Shown: one piece after another, positions 27,895 to 36,562 of the stretch
Layout: every line of letters begins with the position of its first letter
Numbering within the stretch: position 1 is the stretch's first letter
Made by a program: the position numbers and the translations under genes
Notes under the pieces: model-generated
The model's database searches: none
Told to the model about the DNA's origin: nothing
Seen by the model: only the letters and a program-made list of their open reading frames with translations
Assembly: GCA_016213335.1 (NCBI GenBank)
Contig: JACRAQ010000130.1
Location: forward strand, 1 to 64,000
Direction of reading: 5' to 3'
Length of the DNA: 64,000 nt
Origin: Nitrosomonadales bacterium
Lineage (GTDB): Bacteria; Pseudomonadota; Gammaproteobacteria; Burkholderiales; Gallionellaceae

Positions 27895-28866
27895 TTAAAC
27901 CAGCAGCGGCCGCAAGGTACCCGCCAGCATCCCGCCATCGAACTTCGGCACATAGTGGTCTACCCCCACGCGCTTGCCCATTGCCCGGTTGGCCTCCGAC
28001 GACAGGGACGAGTGCATGACCACCGGTATGCCATCGAAGCGCCGATCCGCCTTGATGTTCTGCGTCAGCACATAGCCGTCCATTTCCGGCATCTCCGCAT
28101 CGAGCAGCACAACCTGGATCTGGTCGTGCAGGCTGGCTCCGCTGTTCTGCGCCGCATCCGCCAGCGCCCTCAGCCGCTCCCAGCCTTCCATGCCGTTGTT
28201 CGCATGCATGTGCTTGACCCCCATCTTGTCCAGCACCTCGCTTATTTTCTTGCGCGCCACGACAGAGTCATCCACGAAAAAGACGCACATTTCATGCCCT
28301 CTTTCCACCTTCTCGACATTGCCCACCACCACTTCGCCAAAAGCGTTGGTGAGTATCTGCTCGACATCCAGTATCGAAACCAGCTTGCCGCTCGGCAATT
28401 CCGTGATGGCGGTGATCACACCCTTGCTGTTCGACAGCATGTCGTCCGCCGAGCGTACCTTGTCCCAGTCCACCCGGATGATGCGATCCACACCCTGCAC
28501 CATGAAGCCCAGGATGTGGCGGCTGTATTCCGTCACCATCATGGTGCTTTCCGAATCCGCCCTTCCGCCGTCCATGTCCAGAAACCTGGCCAGGGACAGC
28601 ACCGGGAGAATGTGGCCACGCAGCGATACGAGCCCCTCCACGCCGCCTGGCATGTTGGGCGTCTTGGTGATCGGCATCGCACGGCACACTTCCCTGACCT
28701 TGAATACATTGATACCAAACGTTTCCTGTGTGCCCAGGGAGAACAACAGGATCTCCATCTTGTTGGAACCGGCCAAACCGGTTCTCGCATCCACCGTATC
28801 AAGCAGGTCGCCGCCATTTTCTTCTGCCGCGCCGTCTTGCGGGGATTGATGTTCTGCAAATGACAT
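27895..28866 (-). CDS. cheV: Chemotaxis protein CheV (first copy)
   Basis: The 323-residue protein joins a CheW-like domain (ILLFSLGTQETFGINVFKVREV, about 35-175) to a receiver domain (about 190-323, acceptor Asp in VLLDAEMPEMDG). CheV proteins couple particular receptors to CheA and dampen signalling when phosphorylated. It lies next to a second cheV, 31 bases downstream of it. Confidence 0.95.
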   Translation of the reverse strand: MSFAEHQSPQDGAAEENGGDLLDTVDARTGLAGSNKMEILLFSLGTQETFGINVFKVREVCRAMPITKTPNMPGGVEGLVSLRGHILPVLSLARFLDMDGGRADSESTMMVTEYSRHILGFMVQGVDRIIRVDWDKVRSADDMLSNSKGVITAITELPSGKLVSILDVEQILTNAFGEVVVGNVEKVERGHEMCVFFVDDSVVARKKISEVLDKMGVKHMHANNGMEGWERLRALADAAQNSGASLHDQIQVVLLDAEMPEMDGYVLTQNIKADRRFDGIPVVMHSSLSSEANRAMGKRVGVDHYVPKFDGGMLAGTLRPLLV

Positions 28867-28897
28867 GATTGCTTCCTTTCCCGGTTCCGTGCGGATT

Positions 28898-29863
28898 TCA
28901 GCCCGCTGCGGGCTGCGCGCTGGCCGCCAGCAGGCGGCCTATGGTCTTCGCCAGTTTCTGCGGCTCGAACTTGGATACGTATTCATCCACGCCGACGGCC
29001 TTGCCTAGCTGCTGGTTGGAGGTGCTGGAAAGCGATGAATGCATCAGTACCGGAATCCCGGCAAAACGCTTGTCCTCCTTGATCTTGCGGGTGAGCATAT
29101 AGCCGTCCATTTCGGGCATTTCGACATCGGTCAGGATGACCTGGATCATGTCGCTCACCCTGGTTCCGGCCGACTCGGCATAGTCGGCTATCCTCCGCAA
29201 TTCCTCCCATGCCTGGCGTCCGTTGATGGCGGAAATATGTTTCACCTGCATCGCCTCCAGGGTGCCGACGATTTGTTTGCGCGCAACCGAGGAATCGTCC
29301 GCAAAAAATACCGTGCGGCCGGAAATGCCGAGCGGCCTGACGCTTTTTATCGCGAGATCATCGTAAAACTGCCCGGTTTCGGCCAGTACCTTTTCCACGT
29401 CCATCATCATTACCAGGCTGCCGTTGGCCAGCTCGGTGACCGCAGTCACCAGTCCGCCCATCTGGGCGTTGAGCATGTCCGGCGGCACCTTCATGGCGGA
29501 CCAGTCGAGGCGCAAAATGGTATCCACCGCCTCGACCAGGAATCCCTGGGTATGGCCGTTGTATTCGGTGACGATCATGATTTCCGGTTTGGCGTCAGTC
29601 TCCACCCCGGTGTATTTCGCCAGATCAATCACCGGCACCAGTATCTTGCGCAGGCTCACCATGCCTTCCACCGCAGCAGGCATTTCCGGCGCGTGGGTAA
29701 TGGGCGGGATGCGCATGACCTCGCGCACCTTGAATACGTTGATCCCGAAAATTTCGCGCCGTCCGCTGCGTTTATCCAGGCCGAGGGTAAACATCAGGAT
29801 TTCCAGCTTGTTGGTTCCCGCCAGCTTGGTGCGCTCGTCTATGTTTCTGAGCAGATCGGACAT
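28898..29863 (-). CDS. cheV: Chemotaxis protein CheV (second copy)
   Basis: The 321-residue CheW-REC protein ([31 protein letters not shown]) is paralogous to the neighbour at 27.9 kb. An eight-residue insertion, DKRSGRRE, lies in the first CheW-like strand region. It sits 18 bases downstream of an MCP gene and may be dedicated to that receptor. Confidence 0.95.
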   Translation of the reverse strand: MSDLLRNIDERTKLAGTNKLEILMFTLGLDKRSGRREIFGINVFKVREVMRIPPITHAPEMPAAVEGMVSLRKILVPVIDLAKYTGVETDAKPEIMIVTEYNGHTQGFLVEAVDTILRLDWSAMKVPPDMLNAQMGGLVTAVTELANGSLVMMMDVEKVLAETGQFYDDLAIKSVRPLGISGRTVFFADDSSVARKQIVGTLEAMQVKHISAINGRQAWEELRRIADYAESAGTRVSDMIQVILTDVEMPEMDGYMLTRKIKEDKRFAGIPVLMHSSLSSTSNQQLGKAVGVDEYVSKFEPQKLAKTIGRLLAASAQPAAG

Positions 29864-29881
29864 TGCGCCCTCCTTGAAATT

Positions 29882-31522
29882 TTATGCGCCCGCAGGCTGC
29901 ACCTTGAAGCGCGCCACCACCGCCTGCATCTCTCCCGCCAGCCGCTCCAGCCGCTCGATGTTTTGCCCGACATGCTCGATGGCGGCGTGGTTTTCCTCCG
30001 CCATTTGCGCGATGCTTTCGACATGGCGCGCGATCTCGGTGCTGGCTTTGCTCTGCTCGCCCACCGATGCGGCAATGTCGCTCACCCCGCCGCTGGCACT
30101 GGATACCGATGCGCCTGCCTGGGCCAGCACGCCGGACACCCGCTTGACGTGCTGCTGGGTAGATTGCAGCGACTGCAGGCCCTGCTCGATGGCTTTCTCC
30201 ACGCTGCCGGACTGGGCATCCAGGGTGCTGGTGACCTTGTCTATCTCGCTGGCCGATTGCGCCGATTTCTCGGCCAGCTTGCGCACCTCGTCCGCCACCA
30301 CCGCGAAGCCGCGCCCCTGCTCTCCGGCGCGCGCCGCTTCGATGGCCGCATTCAGCGCCAGCAGGTTGGTCTGTTCGGCGATGTCCTTCACCTGCTTGGT
30401 CATGCTGGCAATGCTGCGTGCGCTCTGCACGAATTCGCCGACTGATGCCGCGATTTGCTTCACCGCATTTTCGACGCTGGTGATTTCGCCGGCCATCACC
30501 CCGGCGCTTTCATCTCCCTGCCGGGTTTGTTGCAGGCTCTGCTCGGAAAGCTTGCGCACTTCTTCGGCGCTGTCCGCCACGGAAGTGATGCTTACTGTCA
30601 TCTGTTCCACTGCCGCCGCAGTAGAAGCCGCCGCCTCGCTCTGCGCCTGCGAACTCTGCGTGATCTGGCCGGATGCGCTGGCCAGCTGGGTGGCCGTACC
30701 CGCCACATCCCTGGCCCCGGCACAAACCTGGCCGATGCTGCTGGAGAAACTGGCCAGTAGGGAATTGAATGCTTCCGCCGCCTGCCCGATCTCATCGCCG
30801 CTCCTCACGCTGACGCGGCGCGTCAGATCGCCATCCGTCGCCGTGCGGGTCATGACATCGCGCATTTCGGCCACTGGCGCGACCACGCTGCGCACCAGCA
30901 GGAAACCGAGTACGGCCGACAGGGCAATGCCCCCCAGAATGATGGCGAGGGTGGTATTGCGGGTGGCGGCGTAACTCGCTTGCGACTTATCGAAATTTAC
31001 CTTGGCATCCGGCCCCTGGAAATCCAGAATCTGCGACAGGGTCTGGTACGCCGTTTCAAATTTTGGGCCGGCATCCCTGGCGGCATTTTCCTTGGAGGCA
31101 TTGAAATCGCCAGCCATCGCGAACCTGAAGGTGATGTCACGCGAATCGCGGTACGCTTTCAGTTGCGCGGTGAAGGCATCCACTTTCTGCCTTTCTTCCG
31201 CCGGGTGCTCCCCTGCCGCATGTTCGCCCCAGTGCTTGTCCAGCACGGCATCCACCGCCTTGGCATCGGCATAAGCCTTTTCCGCAATTTCTGGTTTGCC
31301 GGCATTGGCAGCCTGCAGCGCCAGCATCCGCACCCGGACCAGCAAGCCATAAACCGACCCCAGGTTGACGGCTGCAACGGTGTTATCTTCATACATGGCC
31401 TGCAACGCCTCGTTGGACTGGCGCAAAGCGTTTACGGCCACGCCTCCTGTGACAGCGAGCATCAAGGACATGGCGGCAATGACAATAGTCATGCGCAACT
31501 TGATCGTAAGGTTCTTGAACAT
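29882..31522 (-). CDS. Methyl-accepting chemotaxis protein (four-helix-bundle sensor)
   Basis: The 546-residue transducer has an N-terminal helix (about 10-32), a helical periplasmic sensor (about 35-190), a second membrane helix (about 192-214), HAMP and an MCP domain with tip [20 protein letters not shown]. It ends KVQPAGA and so lacks the CheR-docking peptide of its paralogue at 16.5 kb. GAGGAG lies before the ATG, and a near-perfect sigma-28 promoter lies 68 bases upstream. It heads the long chemotaxis gene run. Confidence 0.95.
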   Translation of the reverse strand: MFKNLTIKLRMTIVIAAMSLMLAVTGGVAVNALRQSNEALQAMYEDNTVAAVNLGSVYGLLVRVRMLALQAANAGKPEIAEKAYADAKAVDAVLDKHWGEHAAGEHPAEERQKVDAFTAQLKAYRDSRDITFRFAMAGDFNASKENAARDAGPKFETAYQTLSQILDFQGPDAKVNFDKSQASYAATRNTTLAIILGGIALSAVLGFLLVRSVVAPVAEMRDVMTRTATDGDLTRRVSVRSGDEIGQAAEAFNSLLASFSSSIGQVCAGARDVAGTATQLASASGQITQSSQAQSEAAASTAAAVEQMTVSITSVADSAEEVRKLSEQSLQQTRQGDESAGVMAGEITSVENAVKQIAASVGEFVQSARSIASMTKQVKDIAEQTNLLALNAAIEAARAGEQGRGFAVVADEVRKLAEKSAQSASEIDKVTSTLDAQSGSVEKAIEQGLQSLQSTQQHVKRVSGVLAQAGASVSSASGGVSDIAASVGEQSKASTEIARHVESIAQMAEENHAAIEHVGQNIERLERLAGEMQAVVARFKVQPAGA

Positions 31523-31589
31523 CGCTTTCTCCTCTGAATAACTCTGTTGCCAGATTTATTTATTGGGGCAACTTCGTCCCGGTTTTTGC

Positions 31590-31616
31590 ATAACGGCAGA
31601 GCGGCCAAAAACTTTA
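31590..31616 (-). promoter_or_regulatory. Sigma-28 (FliA) promoter for the MCP-cheV chemotaxis operon
   Basis: TAAAGTTT-N11-GCCGTTAT on the minus strand: a perfect -35 box, and a -10 box differing at two positions from GCCGATAA. The -35 box overlaps the motB stop codon. Transcription would start shortly before the MCP gene at 31522. Confidence 0.8.
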
Positions 31617-32567
31617 ATTTTTCGCCTCCGGCGGCGGTATTGCCACACCATCCAGAGCCGGTTTCACGGCATTGCCGTTTCCTGCTTCCATTTCAACTGT
31701 GCCCCCGTCGTTGCGCGCGGATTCTTCCGCCTTTTTGTTCATCACGATGATGCTGATGCGCCGGTTGATCGGGTTGAGCGGGTCGTTCTTGTCGAACAGC
31801 ACGGCGGACGACAGGCCCACCACGCGCACGATCTTGTCTTCGCTCATGCCGCCCACGACCAGTTCGCGCCGCGATGCGTTGGCGCGGTCCGCCGATAATT
31901 CCCAGTTGCTGTACCCCTTCCCTCCGGAAGAATAGGCCTGCGCGTCGGTGTGCCCGGACAGGCTCACCTTGTTCGGCATCTGGTTGAGGGTTTTGCCGAT
32001 TTCGTGCAGGATTTCTCTGGTGTGCGGCTCCAGCTCCGCGCGTCCGCTCTGGAACATCGGGCGGTTCAGCTCGTCCACGATCTGGATACGCAGGCCCTCG
32101 CTGGTGATGTCCAGCAGGATCTGCTTCTTGAAAGGTTGCAGCTTGGCATTGGCGTCAATCGCCTGCTCGATGCTCGACTTCAGCGCAAGGAGCTGCTCGC
32201 GCTCCTTGCGCAGAAACTCTTCCTGCGCGGCCTTGAGGTTGATGGTTTTCTTGACGGTAGGCAGTTCGCCTTGCTTGACTTGCCCCTCGCTACGCGTCAG
32301 GTCCTTACCGCCCCCCTTGACCACGCTGGAGCTGTCGCCGCTGCCCGAGCCGCCAGCCAACGCCACCTTGAGCGGGGTCTTGAAATATTCCGCGATTCCC
32401 ATCAGATCACCCTTGGTGGTCGAACCCAGCAGCCACATCAGCAGGAAGAATGCCATCATCGCGGTAACGAAATCGGCGTAGGCAATTTTCCAGGCGCCGC
32501 CGTGATGGCCGGGCGCCACTTTTTTGATGCGCTTGATTACGATGGGCCGTCTTTCGTCGTTCGACAT
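31614..32567 (-). CDS. motB: Flagellar motor stator protein MotB
   Basis: The 317-residue protein has the MotB plug/TM region with the proton-carrying Asp32 in IAYADFVTAMMAFFLLMW and a C-terminal OmpA-like peptidoglycan-binding domain (SGHTDAQAY, NWELSADRANASR). Asp32 together with the MotA sequence suggests a proton-driven stator. It follows motA by 22 bases. Its last codons form part of the next operon's sigma-28 promoter. Confidence 0.96.
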   Translation of the reverse strand: MSNDERRPIVIKRIKKVAPGHHGGAWKIAYADFVTAMMAFFLLMWLLGSTTKGDLMGIAEYFKTPLKVALAGGSGSGDSSSVVKGGGKDLTRSEGQVKQGELPTVKKTINLKAAQEEFLRKEREQLLALKSSIEQAIDANAKLQPFKKQILLDITSEGLRIQIVDELNRPMFQSGRAELEPHTREILHEIGKTLNQMPNKVSLSGHTDAQAYSSGGKGYSNWELSADRANASRRELVVGGMSEDKIVRVVGLSSAVLFDKNDPLNPINRRISIIVMNKKAEESARNDGGTVEMEAGNGNAVKPALDGVAIPPPEAKN

Positions 32568-32589
32568 GGTGGCGTACCAACTGCCTGGC

Positions 32590-33444
32590 TCAGCGTTTCT
32601 GCTTGACGTACTCTTCCAGCTCGAGGAAGCCGGGACGCTCGGTGGAATACAGCGCTTTGCGCCCGAACTCCACCGCCATCGCCGGGGCGTAGCCGTTCAG
32701 GTTGGCGAGCAGGGTGACCTTGACGGTCTGGAACATTTTGCTGGACTCTTCGGCCTTCTGCTCCAGCAGGGTCGCCAGCGGACCGACAAAACCGTAGGCC
32801 AGCAGGATGCCAAGAAAAGTGCCCACCAGCGCATGTGCGATCAATATTCCCAGCTCGGCAGGGGGAAGCCCGACCGATTCCATGGTATGCACCACGCCCA
32901 TCACCGCCGCAACGATGCCGAAAGCCGGCATGGCGTCACCCATTTTTGCAACCACGTGCGCAGGCACCAGCGCCTCGTGGTGGTGGGTTTCGATTTCCAC
33001 ATCCATCAGGTTTTCAATTTCCATGGCGTTGAGGTTGCCGCTTACCATGATGCGCAAGTAATCGGTCATGAACTCGACCACGTGGTGATCGGCAAGCACT
33101 TTCGGATACTTGGCGAAGATGGGGCTTTCTTCCGGCTTCTCGATGTCGCCTTCGATGGACATCAGCCCTTCCTTGCGAACTTTCCCCAGCAACTCGTAGA
33201 GCAGCGCCATGAGTTCCATGTAGCTGTCCTTGGTGTATTTGGCACCCTTCAATACCGAAGGCAGCGCCTTGAGGGTGGCCTTGATGGTCTTGCCGCTGTT
33301 CCCCACGAAGAAAGCGCCAACGGCCGCACCGCCGATCATCAGCAGTTCGATCGGCTGGAACAGCGCCCCCATGTGCCCCCCGGCAAGAGCAAAGCCGCCA
33401 AATACCGAGGCAGCCACTACTACGTACCCGATTATTACCAACAT
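32590..33444 (-). CDS. motA: Flagellar motor stator protein MotA
   Basis: The 284-residue protein has four membrane helices (about 1-20, 30-50, 170-195 and 200-222) and the cytoplasmic loop that contacts FliG. The ATG at 33444 gives the usual MLVIIGYVVVAASVFGG start and follows GAGGGAAGCAGG. An earlier in-frame start would add 52 residues of unrelated sequence. A sigma-28 promoter lies ~85 bases upstream. Confidence 0.96.
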   Translation of the reverse strand: MLVIIGYVVVAASVFGGFALAGGHMGALFQPIELLMIGGAAVGAFFVGNSGKTIKATLKALPSVLKGAKYTKDSYMELMALLYELLGKVRKEGLMSIEGDIEKPEESPIFAKYPKVLADHHVVEFMTDYLRIMVSGNLNAMEIENLMDVEIETHHHEALVPAHVVAKMGDAMPAFGIVAAVMGVVHTMESVGLPPAELGILIAHALVGTFLGILLAYGFVGPLATLLEQKAEESSKMFQTVKVTLLANLNGYAPAMAVEFGRKALYSTERPGFLELEEYVKQKR

Positions 33445-33529
33445 GACCTGCTTCCCTCGAGGTTGCGTTGCCACCAGTTCGGTTGGGTGGCACCTCCGCG
33501 CGATGCTCACCGCGACAGCATACAAAACG

Positions 33530-33556
33530 ATAACGGCAGGGAAGAAAAAAACTTTA
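33530..33556 (-). promoter_or_regulatory. Sigma-28 (FliA) promoter for motAB
   Basis: TAAAGTTT-N11-GCCGTTAT on the minus strand, identical in both boxes to the site at 31590-31616 and ending ~85 bases before the motA ATG. This matches the class-3 flagellar promoter consensus. Confidence 0.85.
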
Positions 33557-33613
33557 GCGGAGTGTCGAAAAACTGCTGCGGAGCGAGAGTGCCGCGCCAA
33601 GGGCCTGGGCTCA

Positions 33614-34168
33614 TCAGCCTCCGACTTGGCCTAATGCGGCAACGGTGCGTATTTTTGGTTTTGTTTTCCCGGCACGGGAAGGGGGGTGGCAAATGCCGCA
33701 GACATAGTCGCCATACAGCTCGTTGGTATGCACGACAAACTGCCCGCCGCATTCGGTGCAGACAGCCAGTTGCAGCATATTTGCATTGCAGAAGCGCACC
33801 AGAAACCACGCGCGCGTGATGCTCAGCACGGGCTCGTCGCCGCTGACACCGATTTGCTCGAGATACAGGCGATAGCTCTTGACCAGCGCCTCAACTTCGG
33901 AAAGGCTGGAATTTTTCACCAAAAACCGGTAAATACCCATGAACAGCGAGGAATGGATATTGGGCGACCAGCTCATGAACCAGTCCGTCGAGTACGGTAG
34001 CATCCCCTTGGACGGCGAAACGCCCTTTATTTCCTTGTAGAGTTTGAGCAGGCGCTCGCGGCTTAAAGACGTTTCTTCCTGCAATAACTGCAACCGGGCG
34101 CCCAGCTCGATCAACTCTGCGGCGACCCGGATTTGGTAAGCCTCGGTAACTACACTTTTGTTGCGCAT
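33614..34168 (-). CDS. flhC: Flagellar master transcriptional activator subunit FlhC
   Basis: The 184-residue protein has the FlhC helical body (STDWFMSWSPNIHSS) and the zinc site formed by Cys137, Cys140, Cys157 and Cys160 (CTEC...CGIC). With FlhD it forms the hetero-hexamer that activates class-2 flagellar promoters. It lies 28 bases after flhD on the same strand. Confidence 0.96.
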   Translation of the reverse strand: MRNKSVVTEAYQIRVAAELIELGARLQLLQEETSLSRERLLKLYKEIKGVSPSKGMLPYSTDWFMSWSPNIHSSLFMGIYRFLVKNSSLSEVEALVKSYRLYLEQIGVSGDEPVLSITRAWFLVRFCNANMLQLAVCTECGGQFVVHTNELYGDYVCGICHPPSRAGKTKPKIRTVAALGQVGG

Positions 34169-34196
34169 GGAAATCGCTTTCCGGCGACAACCCGGA

Positions 34197-34517
34197 TCAG
34201 GCCGCCAGCGCTTCGACTGGCCTGCCCGCCATAAGGATAGCGGTATGCGCCTGCGACATCATCCGGTCCTTGCTGTAATCGGTAACCATGTTGAGCAGCA
34301 GCTTCTCATCGAAGCGGAAACGGCATAGCAACATGTTGGACGATGCCATCTTGAGCAGCTGTGCCGTGCTCAAACCGGCGATCAGTTCGGCCATTTCCTC
34401 GCTGATGCCAAGGCGAAACAGGGATGCCGCCTTGTCTTCCTGGATCATCTGCTTCGCCAGCAGCATGTAAGACAGGTTGGCTTCTTTGATTTCTTCATGC
34501 AATTGCACTGAATTCAT
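34197..34517 (-). CDS. flhD: Flagellar master regulator subunit FlhD
   Basis: The 106-residue all-helical protein (HEEIKEANLSYMLLAKQMI, SEEMAELIAGLS) has the size and pattern of FlhD. AGAGGA precedes the ATG. It is first in the flhDC operon, preceded by an unusually long leader holding a perfect hairpin and a sigma-28-like promoter. Confidence 0.96.
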   Translation of the reverse strand: MNSVQLHEEIKEANLSYMLLAKQMIQEDKAASLFRLGISEEMAELIAGLSTAQLLKMASSNMLLCRFRFDEKLLLNMVTDYSKDRMMSQAHTAILMAGRPVEALAA

Positions 34518-34583
34518 GATTCGTCCTCTCGCAAGTTAACTGTCTTTTCCGACGGTTGAATCTTGCTGCATGAACGAGAAGGA

Positions 34584-34608
34584 AGAAATCGGAAGTATTC
34601 CGATTTCT
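34584..34608 (-). promoter_or_regulatory. Perfect 11-bp inverted repeat in flhDC leader
   Basis: AGAAATCGGAA and TTCCGATTTCT are exact complements separated by three bases, about 70 bases before the flhD ATG. In RNA it would form an 11-bp stem with a tight loop; in DNA it could be an operator. Its regulator is not identifiable. Confidence 0.6.
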
Positions 34609-34717
34609 TTGTAGGAATTTTCCTTACACAAGCAGGAACGCCTTCCCGTATGGTTCGGAAAGGTTGAACGAAGCCAATTCTGACGAGAATCTGCTCAGAG
34701 TGGCAGATTTGAAATAG

Positions 34718-34744
34718 TTATCGTCAATATTGGGGAAAACTTTA
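34718..34744 (-). promoter_or_regulatory. Sigma-28 (FliA)-like promoter upstream of flhDC
   Basis: TAAAGTTT-N11-GACGATAA on the minus strand, with a single mismatch in 16 positions from the FliA consensus. It would give a leader of ~195 bases before flhD. It implies that FliA feeds back on the master regulator. Confidence 0.7.
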
Positions 34745-34928
34745 GGGGAAACTTCAAATATTTTTCAAAACCCGAAAGTCACATTAAACACAATACAAAA
34801 CAAAAGGCTGAACGAGCACGCGTAGCCGATCCTGAAACTCGGGCAGGCTTGAGCAAGCCCGCCGAACAGAGTTATTGCACGAACCGGGGCAAAATTCTCT
34901 TTGCCCATATGCTGGCTCAGGCAGCCTC
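34745..34928. other. Non-coding remainder between rplI and flhD
   Basis: This stretch holds AT-rich sequence and two short stem-loops, GGCTTG/CAAGCC near 34846-34859 and GGGCAAA/TTTGCCC at 34887-34906. Either could follow rplI transcription, but neither has a T run, so no terminator is claimed. Confidence 0.4.
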
Positions 34929-35378
34929 TCAGTGCTCTCCCAGCACCGATACGGTAATCGTAGCCACCACATCGGTAAACAGGCCGAGGCTGACCGGATA
35001 ATCCCCGATTTGCTTGAGGTGCCCCGACGGCATGCGCACTTGAGATTTTTCTACGGTAAACCCCATTTGCGCCAGCGCCGCAACAATGTCTGCATTCGTC
35101 ACGGAGCCAAACAGCTTGCCGTCCACGCCGGCCTTCTGCGCGATTTGCACAGTCAGGCCGTTGAGCTTCTCGGCGCGCACCTGTGCGTCGGCCTGCTTGG
35201 CCCGCTCTGCAGCTTCCAGCTCAGCACGGCGCGCCGCAAATTCGGCCTTGTTGCTTTCCGTCGCGCGCTTGGCCTTGCCTTGCGGGATCAGGAAGTTGCG
35301 CGCATAACCGTTTTTCACTTTGACCACGTCGCCCAGTTGGCCGAGGTTGGTCATTTTTTCCATCAGTATCACTTGCAT
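34929..35378 (-). CDS. rplI: 50S ribosomal protein L9
   Basis: The 149-residue protein has the L9 N-terminal domain ([36 protein letters not shown]), the long connecting helix and the C-terminal domain ending in [11 protein letters not shown]. It binds 23S rRNA at the base of the L1 stalk. It is last in the rpsF-priB-rpsR-rplI operon, nine bases after rpsR. Confidence 0.98.
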   Translation of the reverse strand: MQVILMEKMTNLGQLGDVVKVKNGYARNFLIPQGKAKRATESNKAEFAARRAELEAAERAKQADAQVRAEKLNGLTVQIAQKAGVDGKLFGSVTNADIVAALAQMGFTVEKSQVRMPSGHLKQIGDYPVSLGLFTDVVATITVSVLGEH

Positions 35379-35387
35379 GTCAGCTCC

Positions 35388-35657
35388 TTAATGCAGATCG
35401 GTGTATGGCAGCAGCGCCAGGAAGCGGGCGCGCTTGACCGCCGTACTCAACTGGCGCTGATAGCGCGACTTGGTGCCGGTGATGCGCGCCGGGATCAACT
35501 TTCCGTTTTCGCTGATGAATTCCTTGAGGATGTTCAGATCCTTGTAATCCACTTCTGCAATCTTCTCCGCCGTAAAACGGCAGAACTTGCGGCGCTTGAA
35601 CAGCGAACGTGACGAACCGCCCTTCTTGTCATCTTTTTTCTTTACGATACGAGCCAT
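35388..35657 (-). CDS. rpsR: 30S ribosomal protein S18
   Basis: The 89-residue basic protein has the S18 core [20 protein letters not shown] and [20 protein letters not shown]. It pairs with S6 on the small-subunit platform. The N-terminal [13 protein letters not shown] extension is typical of betaproteobacterial S18. Confidence 0.98.
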   Translation of the reverse strand: MARIVKKKDDKKGGSSRSLFKRRKFCRFTAEKIAEVDYKDLNILKEFISENGKLIPARITGTKSRYQRQLSTAVKRARFLALLPYTDLH

Positions 35658-35667
35658 GCTTTGCTCC

Positions 35668-35976
35668 TTATTCCAGTGTCATAATGTTTTCGATGTGCAT
35701 AACCAGTTGTGCTGAACGCAAACTGCGCTGCGCCATAAATCCTTCCGCTCTCACCCGCTGCCCGGTTTGCAGGGCGCTTGCCCGCTTCGCGGCCGCCCCG
35801 AGAGCCAAGGCCGGAATTTCGCACCTTACCTGGCGCGGCATCCCGGCTTCGAGGCGGGTTGAAGCATGGCGGATTTTCAATGCAACTCGCTCCAGCCCTG
35901 CAGGCGTGTAGCGCAAACCTTCAATTTCAGCCAGCTCTCCATCAACCGCAAAACGGTTGCAGCCGGTTTCGATCAA
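35668..35976 (-). CDS. priB: Primosomal replication protein N (PriB)
   Basis: The 102-residue single OB-fold protein lies between rpsF and rpsR, the standard place for priB. It helps PriA reload DnaB at stalled forks by binding single-stranded DNA. The start is a TTG that overlaps the rpsF stop (TTGA), so translation is probably coupled. Confidence 0.9.
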   Translation of the reverse strand: MIETGCNRFAVDGELAEIEGLRYTPAGLERVALKIRHASTRLEAGMPRQVRCEIPALALGAAAKRASALQTGQRVRAEGFMAQRSLRSAQLVMHIENIMTLE

Positions 35977-36371
35977 GCTGCCTCGGCTTCGACCGGCGCA
36001 TCCGGCAAGTCGGGAGCGGGTGTCGGCGCATCTCCGGCCAGCGAGCGCGACTTCTCTTCCCGCATCATCGCGGAAGGGGCTGTTACCGCCGCCTTGGTCT
36101 TGATAACCAGGTGGCGCAGCACGGCATCGTTGAACTTGAAGGCATGCTCCAGATCATCCAGCGTTTCCTGATCGCACTCGATGTTCATCAGCACGTAATG
36201 CGCCTTGTGGATTTTCTGGATCGGGTAAGCCAGTTGGCGGCGCCCCCAGTCTTCGAGGCGGTGGATCAGGCCTTTCTTGGCCGTCACCATGGTGCGGTAA
36301 CGCTCGACCATCGCGGGCACCTGCTCGCTCTGGTCGGGATGTACGATGAATACAACCTCGTAATGTCGCAT
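35973..36371 (-). CDS. rpsF: 30S ribosomal protein S6
   Basis: The 132-residue protein has the S6 fold ([36 protein letters not shown]) and an acidic, Ala/Pro-rich C-terminal tail of ~30 residues. It is first in the operon, downstream of a strong promoter at 36437-36464. Confidence 0.98.
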   Translation of the reverse strand: MRHYEVVFIVHPDQSEQVPAMVERYRTMVTAKKGLIHRLEDWGRRQLAYPIQKIHKAHYVLMNIECDQETLDDLEHAFKFNDAVLRHLVIKTKAAVTAPSAMMREEKSRSLAGDAPTPAPDLPDAPVEAEAA

Positions 36372-36436
36372 TTGATCTCCTTTTGGATATGGCCCCCCGT
36401 CATGCGCAACGGTGGAGCAAGGTTTTGGGAGCGCGG

Positions 36437-36464
36437 ATTATAGCGAAATACGCGGCCCGGTCAA
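36437..36464 (-). promoter_or_regulatory. Sigma-70 promoter of the rpsF operon
   Basis: On the minus strand TTGACC (-35) and a perfect TATAAT (-10) are separated by 16 bases and lie about 65 bases before the rpsF ATG. The following GCGC-rich start region fits a ribosomal discriminator. Confidence 0.85.
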
Positions 36465-36521
36465 GCTGATTTTCCGCATCATTTATCGCCATTACTCAGC
36501 ATCCGGCTGTTTGCCTGACGC

Positions 36522-36546
36522 AAAAAAGGCGGGCTCCGCCCGCCTT
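36522..36546 (-). terminator. Rho-independent terminator of ompA-family gene
   Basis: On the minus strand GGCGGG and CCCGCC form a stem with a short loop, followed directly by TTTTTT. It lies ~17 bases after the stop of the OmpA-family gene. Confidence 0.9.
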
Positions 36547-36562
36547 CCCGGAAATGCAGCGC

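Noticed and set aside
34840-34906. Rho-independent terminator after rplI
   Set aside because: Two short stem-loops are visible but neither is followed by a T run on the minus strand.
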